Shown here: positions 1 to 6,149 of the stretch, in pieces
Numbering within the stretch: position 1 is the stretch's first letter
Layout of the letters: each line of letters opens with the position of its first letter
NCBI GenBank assembly: GCA_017442875.1
Contig: JAFSPN010000037.1
Location: forward strand, 1 to 35,631
DNA length: 35,631 nucleotides
DNA from: Bacilli bacterium
GTDB lineage: Bacteria; Bacillota_I; Bacilli_A; RFN20; CAG-826
Reading direction: 5' to 3'
Made by a program: the position numbers and the translations under genes
The notes under the pieces: generated by a model
Database searches by the model: none
The model's input: only the letters and a program-made list of their open reading frames with translations
What the model was told of the DNA's origin: nothing

Positions 1-1674
1 GGAAATTGAATTGCCATTAGAGTTGAGTTTTAAATAACCTTCTCTTGTTCCTGACTTATTGGATGAACCAGCAGCGAATGTGCCATCTAAGGCTCTGACA
101 GAGATTCTATCAGCGTCGCCATCTGTACAACTTGCAACTTTGTAACCAACATAGCCTTCGCCTTCTTTGGCTGCGACTGGAGTATCTTCACCCCAAGAGT
201 GTGTGTGTTCTGGTTCTGGTGGAACTTCTGGAGCTTCATATGGTCTGAAGATGAAGTTATAGAACATAGATCTATAACCAGCGGCCATACGTAAGCTGAT
301 TGTATTTGTGCCTTCGTGTAAATTGAAGGTATATGGCATGACGTATTCGGCTCTCTTTTCATTACCGTTTCCACCAGTAACAGGGGCTTTGATAGAGGAA
401 TCAAACTCTTTGACTTGGCCATCGACATAAAGAATATATCTATAGTCATCAATACGTTTACCTTGTTTGACCATTACTGGGTTTCCTTCAGCGTCGACTT
501 TACCAACACCTTCAGCGTAGGTACCATCTTCTTGTTTGGCTGATCTTTCATGGTCTTGAACCATTACATCGTTACCCTCATCGTCCTTTGCAATGTGATC
601 AGCAGCGCCGTCGATATAGAAGCCAGATGTATATTCATCAGCATCTGGACTACAAGCCCAGAAATCTTGACCGTTTAAATAAGCGGCTGGTTTGGCATCA
701 CAGTATAATCTGCAGTTCTGTAATTTTTCAGCTTGTGCAGCATTCAATGTGAATTTGTATTCAAAGAAGTCGCCTGTTTCTTCTGTGCAGTAAACGCAAG
801 CATAGTTTGTGTTATTGACATAGGAACCATCAGCTTTTAATGGAATGGCGTTACCAATTGGACGACCCCAGAATCTTGCACCTTGTTCTTCATCGCCAGT
901 AACTGTTTCAGGTGAGAAGACTAAGTGACTCTTAGAATCATCAGTAACTTCGTTGGCTTTGAAACCTAAATATTCTTCTCCACAACGTTTGCATCTCCAA
1001 ACACGAACGGTAGCTTCGCCTTCTGGAGCTGGTGTTTCGCCACCGATAGCTTCAAGGTCATGACCTAAAGCCTTGGCTTCGTCTGCAGTAGCAGCAATAT
1101 CTTGGTTACAACGTTCACAATGTTTTGTACCTTCGCCGGCTTTTGTACAAGTTGGAGCCTTGCCTTCAGCCCATGTAAAGACAATATTGCCATCAGCGTC
1201 TTTGACGAAGCTGTGACCTAATGCTTCAGCGCTAACTGGTTCTTCATGACCACAAACGGTACATGTTTTTACGCCAACGCCCGCGGTTGTACAATCGGCT
1301 GGTGTGGTCCATACGACAACATCATTACCATCTGCGTCTTTAGCGTAGGTATGTGGCGCTAAATCCTTTTCTCTGGTTTCGACTGCGTTACATCTTGAAC
1401 ATGTACGTTTTTCGGAACCTTTTTCTGTACAAGTTGATTCCTCAGCAGTTTCCCATGAACCCCATTTGTGACCAGCTTTGATAGGCTTTGTTTCTTCCTT
1501 ACCACAAACGGTACATTTGTGCTTTTGAACGCCATCAACTGTACAAGTTTCAGCTGTGACTACTTCCCATGAGCCCCATTTGTGTGATTTACACTCTTTG
1601 GTGCCACCGCCACAAGCTGTTAATCCTAGTGTTAATGCCACAGCAAGAACACCTAAGACTTTCATTTGTTTCAT
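1..1674 (-). CDS. Surface lipoprotein with Cys-rich repeats and a CBM-like region (C-terminus beyond window)
   Basis: The frame is open for 558 codons from ATG 1674 and runs off the window edge, so the C-terminus is missing. An AAAGGAG Shine-Dalgarno lies just upstream. The N-terminus is a lipoprotein signal: MKQMK, a hydrophobic stretch, then LTAC with Cys21 as the lipidated residue. Residues ~30-230 hold about five tandem units beginning H-x-W/Y/F and carrying a Cys (typically CT), about nine residues, then CxxC (CTVCG, CSRCN, CTVCG, CERCN, CKRCG). These look like small metal- or disulfide-stabilised knuckles, as seen in gut Firmicutes surface proteins. Residues ~250-470 look like a beta-rich carbohydrate-binding-type region ending in NLHEGTNTISLRM, which recalls CBM6/35 folds. 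A further HTHSWG segment follows. The likely role is surface adhesion or glycan binding. Ligand and family are not established. Confidence 0.75.
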   Translation of the reverse strand, partial: MKQMKVLGVLAVALTLGLTACGGGTKECKSHKWGSWEVVTAETCTVDGVQKHKCTVCGKEETKPIKAGHKWGSWETAEESTCTEKGSEKRTCSRCNAVETREKDLAPHTYAKDADGNDVVVWTTPADCTTAGVGVKTCTVCGHEEPVSAEALGHSFVKDADGNIVFTWAEGKAPTCTKAGEGTKHCERCNQDIAATADEAKALGHDLEAIGGETPAPEGEATVRVWRCKRCGEEYLGFKANEVTDDSKSHLVFSPETVTGDEEQGARFWGRPIGNAIPLKADGSYVNNTNYACVYCTEETGDFFEYKFTLNAAQAEKLQNCRLYCDAKPAAYLNGQDFWACSPDADEYTSGFYIDGAADHIAKDDEGNDVMVQDHERSAKQEDGTYAEGVGKVDAEGNPVMVKQGKRIDDYRYILYVDGQVKEFDSSIKAPVTGGNGNEKRAEYVMPYTFNLHEGTNTISLRMAAGYRSMFYNFIFRPYEAPEVPPEPEHTHSWGEDTPVAAKEGEGYVGYKVASCTDGDADRISVRALDGTFAAGSSNKSGTREGYLKLNSNGNSIS

Positions 1675-1701
1675 AGATTCTCTCCTTTCTTAAAATAGAA
1701 T

Positions 1702-1721
1702 GTTAATCTAATTAGACAAAC
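1702..1721. repeat. Interrupted palindrome in the lipoprotein leader
   Basis: The sequence reads GTTnnTCTAATTAGAnnAAC, with a perfect 10-bp core palindrome (1707-1716) and matching outer GTT/AAC. It sits ~15-35 nt downstream of the predicted transcription start, which fits an operator. No regulator can be named. The rest of 1675-1929 is AT-rich with no other gene visible. Confidence 0.3.
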
Positions 1722-1742
1722 ACGTATAAAAAGGTTTTACTC

Positions 1743-1748
1743 ATTATA
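1743..1748 (-). promoter_or_regulatory. -10 box of the lipoprotein gene
   Basis: A perfect TATAAT reads on the minus strand at 1748-1743. The predicted start at ~1736 gives a ~60-nt leader ending in the AAAGGAG site. The -35 is weak (TTAAGT at a 16-nt spacer). Confidence 0.5.
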
Positions 1749-1913
1749 TAAACCAAACTTTTATACTTAACTAAATGTTAAAGCACTTTAATTTCTTTTT
1801 CAATAAGATTGGTTTTATTTTTATTAAAAATGAAAGATAGCATTTAAAGGATAATAAGATTGTCTCTTTTTTTAGGGTATTTTGGCCTATTTCTAGGATT
1901 TTAGAGCAACATT

Positions 1914-1922
1914 TGCTAGTAT
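1914..1922 (+). promoter_or_regulatory. Extended -10 of the phosphoesterase gene (leaderless)
   Basis: TGC-TAGTAT forms an extended -10. The predicted start at ~1929 coincides with ATG 1930. No Shine-Dalgarno precedes either possible ATG (1921 or 1930). An ATG at 1921 would lie inside the -10, so 1930 is preferred. Confidence 0.5.
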
Positions 1923-1929
1923 GTTAACG

Positions 1930-2364
1930 ATGAAAATTCTACTAGTCAGCGATTCGCATGGTGATTATTCCTCGTTAGATCAACTAGCTAATAAATATCC
2001 AAATATGGATTTATATCTACACGCTGGCGATAGCGAGCAAGATGAGTTTTCCATTAAACCATTTATCTCGGTTAGAGGTAACTGTGACCACTACTACGAT
2101 TTTCCAAATTTCTTAGTTATTCCAACACCAGTTGGGAATATCTATGTCCAACACGCTCCATATATTTCTAAAAGTGTAATCAGTGAACACAATGCAAAAA
2201 TTGTAATACATGGGCACACGCACACTCGGAAAAAAGAAATAAAAGATGGTCTATTATGGATAAATCCTGGGGCGCTTAGTTACGCTAGGGATGAATACGA
2301 TGGTTCTTACGCCATCATTACTATTGAAAAAAATCGAATAGACGTAAAGTTCTATACTATATAA
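1930..2364 (+). CDS. YfcE/MJ0936-type metallophosphoesterase
   Basis: A 144-aa calcineurin-like phosphoesterase of the small YfcE family, which hydrolyses phosphodiesters with a di-metal centre. Visible metal motifs in order are SDSHGD near the N-terminus, HAGDSE, RGNCD, then HGHTHTR and NPGALS towards the C-terminus. All five phosphoesterase blocks are present and the length matches the family, so it should be active. The start at 1930 (MKILLVSDSHGD) matches the usual N-terminus and lies where the extended -10 would place the transcript's 5' end; an ATG three codons upstream is the alternative. The acyl synthetase gene follows after 13 nt, so the two are probably co-transcribed. The natural substrate is unknown. 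Confidence 0.85.
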   Translation: MKILLVSDSHGDYSSLDQLANKYPNMDLYLHAGDSEQDEFSIKPFISVRGNCDHYYDFPNFLVIPTPVGNIYVQHAPYISKSVISEHNAKIVIHGHTHTRKKEIKDGLLWINPGALSYARDEYDGSYAIITIEKNRIDVKFYTI

Positions 2365-2377
2365 ATTAAGGAATAAT

Positions 2378-4351
2378 ATGATAAGAAACAATGACAATGT
2401 CACACTCTTTTTAGCGGGTGCGACCGAATTATTAAATACTTCTCGCCAATTCAGTGCGATTTATCGCTATATCGTTAATAAAAACCGCAAAAACGTTTAT
2501 GCGGAATTTTATAACGCTAATGGCAAAATCAAGCATTACAAATATCAGAAAATGGACCAAAACGTTAAACGTTTTGCTTCATACTTAAAAACCAAGATTA
2601 AAGCGGAAGAGAATTCTCGCGTTATCTTAAAGATGGCTAACTCCCCAGCGTGGGGTGAAGTTTTCTGGGCTATCTTAATGAGTGGTTTTGTCCCACTTCT
2701 TATCGACGCTAAACTTCCAAGAGAAAACGTTGAAAACCTGGCTAAACAAGCCAAAGCTGTTGCTATTGTCAGCGATGATAATCATGAATATAGCTTTGAT
2801 AAAGTCAGACTTGATAATATCCTACAATCTGATATCAAAGGCGAAGTTAGTAACAAATGGGCTAACGAAGTGATCTTCTCTTCTAGTGGCACTACAGGTG
2901 ACGCAAAGCTCATGGTTTTTAACGGTGAAAACTTCATTCATCAAATCTGCTGTTCTTTAGATATGGGTAAAGAATCCATTGATATCATGTACGATAAAAA
3001 GTGTGGTAAAGTCAAAATCTTAGCGATGATTCCATTCCATCATATCTTTGGTTTTGTCGCGGTCTTCTTATGGTACACATTCTATGGTAAGACACTCGTC
3101 TTCCCAAAGAGCAACACTCCAAGCGATTTATTAACCATTTGTCAAAAAGTTGGTATTACCCATGTTTACAGCGTTCCACTCTTCTGGGATTCATTAGCCT
3201 TATCTGTGAAACGTAAATTTGCTCTGCAAAGCGAAGATAAACAAGCTTTATTAGATAAGTTGATTAAATATAACTTAAAAGAAATTGAATTTAAGGATGC
3301 GGGACTTGCCGCTAATCCGATTGTCGCTAGTAAAGTTAAAAAATTATTGCTTGGCGATAAAGTTAAATTCTGTATTTCTGGTGGCGGTTATCTTTCTAAC
3401 GATACTCTTAGAACAATCAATGGTTTAGGCTATCCTTTATATAATGGATATGGCATGACTGAAATCGGCGTCACATCCGTTGAATTATCTAACGATGTGA
3501 AAGTCAGATTATGCGGTCGTATTGGTCATCCTCTACATAATGTTGAATACAAGATCAATAACGAAAATGAACTATTAGTCAAATCTCCTACAATCCATAT
3601 TAGAGAAATCATCGCTGGTGAAGAAAAAGAAACCAAACTTGATAATGGCTATTTCCATACTGGTGATATCGTCGCTCAAGAAGAAAACGGCTATCTCATC
3701 AAAGGTCGTATGAAAGATGTCATCATTAATGCGAACGGCGAAAACATCTTCCCAGATGAACTTGAAATCTATTTCAAAGATTTACCATTTGTTAACAACT
3801 TATCCGTCTTAGGTGTTGTCAGTAAAGACAAAGCTTTACATGAAGATGTCGTTCTCGTTTTAGAAGTTGATGATAAGGCCACAGAAGAAGGTCTGAAAGA
3901 TTTAGAAAAGACAGTCAAAGAAATCAAACTTCCTCATGACACTAAGATTGATCAAATTTACTTAGCGAAGAATCGTTTGCCAATGGCAAATAATATGAAA
4001 GTTAAACGCTTTGTCATTAAGAAAGAAATCGAAAACGGTTCCAATAAATTTGTCTTAATCAATGCGAAAAAGACAAGCACTAAGACAAGAAAATTCTCTG
4101 AAGAAACACTTAAAACCATCCTTCCAGAAGTGCGTAACTTATTCAGTAAAGTACTAGTCTTACCAGCATTCAAAATTGATGATGAAGATCACTGGATTAA
4201 CGACTTAGGCGGTGACTCCATGAACTATGTTGAATTAGTGCAAGAAATCGATCGCAGTTTCAACATTGAAATCGCGGAAGAGAAGTATGGTGTGCTCACC
4301 TGCGTTAACGATTTCGTCGAAGAAATCGCTCGCTTAAAGAAAGAAAAATAA
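2378..4351 (+). CDS. Adenylate-forming acyl synthetase fused to a C-terminal acyl carrier domain
   Basis: A 657-aa ANL-superfamily enzyme. The AMP-binding P-loop SSSGTTGDAK is at ~168-177. The NGYGMTE motif, the HTGD core and the GRMKDVIINANGENIFP hinge/lysine region follow in normal order. Residues ~580-657 form an acyl-carrier domain with the phosphopantetheine site LGGDSMNY (Ser614). The expected chemistry is ATP-dependent activation of a carboxylic acid, probably fatty, and transfer to the enzyme's own pantetheine arm. No condensation, reductase or thioesterase domain is attached, so this is not a normal NRPS/PKS module. It is more like a self-loading acyl-ACP synthetase. AAGGA precedes the ATG. 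It lies 13 nt after the phosphoesterase gene. A role in scavenging exogenous fatty acids for lipid synthesis is inference only. Confidence 0.8.
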   Translation: MIRNNDNVTLFLAGATELLNTSRQFSAIYRYIVNKNRKNVYAEFYNANGKIKHYKYQKMDQNVKRFASYLKTKIKAEENSRVILKMANSPAWGEVFWAILMSGFVPLLIDAKLPRENVENLAKQAKAVAIVSDDNHEYSFDKVRLDNILQSDIKGEVSNKWANEVIFSSSGTTGDAKLMVFNGENFIHQICCSLDMGKESIDIMYDKKCGKVKILAMIPFHHIFGFVAVFLWYTFYGKTLVFPKSNTPSDLLTICQKVGITHVYSVPLFWDSLALSVKRKFALQSEDKQALLDKLIKYNLKEIEFKDAGLAANPIVASKVKKLLLGDKVKFCISGGGYLSNDTLRTINGLGYPLYNGYGMTEIGVTSVELSNDVKVRLCGRIGHPLHNVEYKINNENELLVKSPTIHIREIIAGEEKETKLDNGYFHTGDIVAQEENGYLIKGRMKDVIINANGENIFPDELEIYFKDLPFVNNLSVLGVVSKDKALHEDVVLVLEVDDKATEEGLKDLEKTVKEIKLPHDTKIDQIYLAKNRLPMANNMKVKRFVIKKEIENGSNKFVLINAKKTSTKTRKFSEETLKTILPEVRNLFSKVLVLPAFKIDDEDHWINDLGGDSMNYVELVQEIDRSFNIEIAEEKYGVLTCVNDFVEEIARLKKEK

Positions 4352-4358
4352 TAAATAA

Positions 4359-4387
4359 TTGCATTATTTGCTACATTTTGGTAATAT
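4359..4387 (+). promoter_or_regulatory. rpsT promoter
   Basis: TTGCAT, a 17-nt spacer, and TAATAT (4382-4387). The predicted start is ~4394, leaving a short leader with AGAGGT before ATG 4417. Confidence 0.75.
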
Positions 4388-4416
4388 AACACTCGGCATT
4401 AGAAAGAGGTAACTTT

Positions 4417-4680
4417 ATGGCTAACATAAAATCACAAATCAAACGTAATAAAACAAACGAAAAAGCTCGTCAAAGAAATGCTTCCGCGAAAAGCGCTATC
4501 CGTACTTCCATTAAGAAAGTCAAATTAGCGGTTGAAGCGAAAGATTTAGCAAAAGCTGAAGAACTTTTAAACGCAGCCTTCCGTTTAATCGATAAATCTG
4601 TGAGCGACGGTGTCCAACACAAAAACACTGCGGCTAGACAAAAAGGCGAATTATCCCGTTTAGTCAATTCTCTCAGATAG
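4417..4680 (+). CDS. rpsT: 30S ribosomal protein S20
   Basis: An 87-aa, very basic, helical protein with the S20 pattern: MANIKSQIKRNKTNEKARQRN at the start and NTAARQKGELSRLVN near the end. S20 binds 16S rRNA in the 30S body and is needed for subunit assembly. Length is normal. It has its own promoter (TTGCAT-17-TAATAT) and an AGAGGT Shine-Dalgarno seven bases before the ATG. Its TAG stop abuts the TAA stop of the opposing holA with no spacer, so its terminator must lie inside the holA coding region (see 4724-4746). Confidence 0.97.
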   Translation: MANIKSQIKRNKTNEKARQRNASAKSAIRTSIKKVKLAVEAKDLAKAEELLNAAFRLIDKSVSDGVQHKNTAARQKGELSRLVNSLR

Positions 4681-5661
4681 TTAATTTCTTTTGAAATTAA
4701 TTAAGAATAGTTCAAAACTGTAGAAGCGGTCCACAAGGCCGCTTTTAATATTTAAATCAAGTTGATATAAATCTTCTAGTGTTTGATTGATGGTTTTTTG
4801 TGAAATAACAAAACTATTCTTTCTTAGAATCTTCGCTCTAATTGGATTGATGGCGAGTTCTTGAGCAATCGCATCAACATCATATTTCTTTTTTACTAAA
4901 TAAGCGACTCGATCTAATAAACGGAATTGATTAGCAATCATTGAAATTAAAGTGACTGGTTCGACGTTGCTGCTTTTTAAATCGCGATAAAGCGATACCG
5001 CTTCAATATTGCGTTCATCTATTAAGTAATTAAATAAAAGGAAAGCGTTTTCTTCTAATGGTCTAGTCACCATTAAAACGACATCATCAAAACGAATGTG
5101 ATCGGTATATAAGGCTAGTTTAGAACCATTATTAAATAAAGATGCATAATCGCCTTCGGTGCGTCTTGCTAATTCTTGAACGGCGTCACTATCGATTACT
5201 GTATCAGGCCATTTCTCTTTAAAATAATGGGCCACGACTTGATGCCATTCGTTTTCTTTTGGTTCAGTTAAGTTGATGATCTGCCCATTTGATTCAATGG
5301 CTTGATATATTTCACTTTTCTTATCAATATCACTACTAGAGGTATTGACTAAAAATATTAAGTCGCAACTTTCATCTGGATGATTGATATAATCAATCAA
5401 TTCTTGATAATTCTGATCGCTTTCAATCTTATTTTTTCCTTTTTCTTTAAGAAGAAAATATGGATTGTCCACGACGACCGCTTTATGGTCATATCCTAAT
5501 GGTAAATAGTTAGCTTCGTCCACTATTTCTTGTACCAAAGTAAAGGAAGCATCATGCTTTACAAAGTTAATAGCGTCAATCTCGCCAAGTGATTTCTTGA
5601 CAATACTTTTCATCTGGCTTTTTAAGCGAATATTCTGCTTTCCTGAAATAAGATAAATCAT
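4681..5661 (-). CDS. holA: DNA polymerase III subunit delta (clamp loader)
   Basis: A 326-aa HolA. This is the clamp-loader subunit that opens the beta sliding clamp ring. The N-terminal MIYLISGKQNIRLKSQMKSIV matches the family start. The middle has the NDP-type KPxENEWHQ block and the helical RRTEGDYASLFNN segment, and the C-terminal collar domain holds NQFRLLDRV and NPIRAKILRKNS. Length is normal. The gene stands alone on the minus strand, convergent with rpsT. Its ATG is exactly seven bases from a perfect TATAAT and has no Shine-Dalgarno, so it appears leaderless. In many Firmicutes holA lies close to comEC and rpsT. Here it is beside rpsT and ~500 bp from comEC, which supports the call. 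Confidence 0.92.
   Translation of the reverse strand: MIYLISGKQNIRLKSQMKSIVKKSLGEIDAINFVKHDASFTLVQEIVDEANYLPLGYDHKAVVVDNPYFLLKEKGKNKIESDQNYQELIDYINHPDESCDLIFLVNTSSSDIDKKSEIYQAIESNGQIINLTEPKENEWHQVVAHYFKEKWPDTVIDSDAVQELARRTEGDYASLFNNGSKLALYTDHIRFDDVVLMVTRPLEENAFLLFNYLIDERNIEAVSLYRDLKSSNVEPVTLISMIANQFRLLDRVAYLVKKKYDVDAIAQELAINPIRAKILRKNSFVISQKTINQTLEDLYQLDLNIKSGLVDRFYSFELFLINFKRN
4724..4746 (+). terminator. rpsT terminator embedded in holA
   Basis: AAGCGG(T)CC - ACAA - GGCCGCTT forms an 8-bp stem with one bulged T, followed by TTTTAATATTT. It is the first good hairpin after the rpsT stop and lies within the antisense of holA's 3' coding end. Confidence 0.6.
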
Positions 5662-5667
5662 GAAATT

Positions 5668-5673
5668 ATTATA
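5668..5673 (-). promoter_or_regulatory. -10 box of holA (leaderless)
   Basis: Perfect TATAAT on the minus strand. Counting seven bases downstream gives 5661, the A of the holA ATG. The -35 is poor (ATCAAT at 17 nt). Confidence 0.6.
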
Positions 5674-5708
5674 AAATAATTAGATTAAATATTGATATTA
5701 CTTTTTTA

Positions 5709-5737
5709 TTGACAAAGCTATCCAAAATAAGTTTAAT
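5709..5737 (+). promoter_or_regulatory. Near-consensus promoter with no protein gene downstream
   Basis: TTGACA (5709-5714), 17-nt spacer, TTTAAT (5732-5737). The predicted start is ~5744. No plus-strand ORF follows, only a structured stretch and a terminator. Confidence 0.6.
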
Positions 5738-5743
5738 AAAGAT

Positions 5744-5806
5744 GGTCATTGATTAAGTGCTTTGCATTTAGACCAGAAAAGCGGTTAAAGCCGTTTTTTC
5801 TTTTTT
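5744..5806 (+). ncRNA. Candidate small RNA, antisense to the 3' end of the 117-aa gene
   Basis: Following the consensus promoter, the sequence folds as GGTC (5744-5747) pairing with GACC (5771-5774). This encloses AAGTGC-TTT-GCATTT, a 6-bp inner stem with one G-U pair. A second hairpin, AAAAGCGG-TTAAAG-CCGTTTTT (5777-5798), ends in a long T-rich run, as in an intrinsic terminator. Expected length is about 55-63 nt. The 3' end overlaps the last codons of the opposing gene at 5785-6138. No Rfam family was recognised. It could be an antisense regulator of that gene or a trans-acting sRNA. Promoter and folds are seen in the sequence; expression is inferred. Confidence 0.45.
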
Positions 5807-6138
5807 TCTAAAAATTCTTCGATTTTATCAAGGTCTTGATTAGATAGTTCATATTTCATCGTCCATCTACTAAATGTTTTTTTCTTTCCTTTTTGCAAGT
5901 ATAAACGAATGTGCGATTTTTGTTTGCCTTGGTTGATTGGTTTTTCGGTTTCGAAATATGAGTATCCAACAGGTGGATTCTTCGTGATGTTTAGAAAATA
6001 ATAATCGCCATTCTTCTGACCGCTTTCGCCAACAATTAAAGCGCCATGCCCGCTTCTATAGTATTTTCTAATATGCCACCAATTACGGTTTTTGATTATT
6101 ATAGTGCTTTTTATTCTTTCGTTATTCTTTTTCGACAT
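5785..6138 (-). CDS. Small basic protein of unknown function, last gene of the comEA-comEC operon
   Basis: 117 aa, rich in Lys and Arg and ending EKKKKRL. No signal peptide or membrane segment is visible. Features that may matter are NWWHIRKYYRSGHGALIVGES, then YYFLNITKNPP, then SHIRLYLQKG and a C-terminal helix SNQDLDKIEEFL. The order suggests a compact beta-barrel with a basic face, which would suit nucleic-acid binding. I do not recognise the family; a small endoribonuclease-like protein is possible but unproven. AAGGAG lies eight bases before the ATG and comEC ends 11 nt upstream, so it is co-transcribed with DNA-uptake genes. The candidate sRNA at 5744 runs into its 3' end from the other strand. 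Confidence 0.65.
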   Translation of the reverse strand: MSKKNNERIKSTIIIKNRNWWHIRKYYRSGHGALIVGESGQKNGDYYFLNITKNPPVGYSYFETEKPINQGKQKSHIRLYLQKGKKKTFSRWTMKYELSNQDLDKIEEFLEKKKKRL

Positions 6139-6149
6139 ATTGATACTCC

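Noticed and set aside
87-452. 121-aa minus-strand ORF in another frame
   Set aside because: It lies wholly inside the lipoprotein gene, has no ribosome site and no recognisable domain. The full 1674-nt frame with lipobox and repeats explains the DNA.
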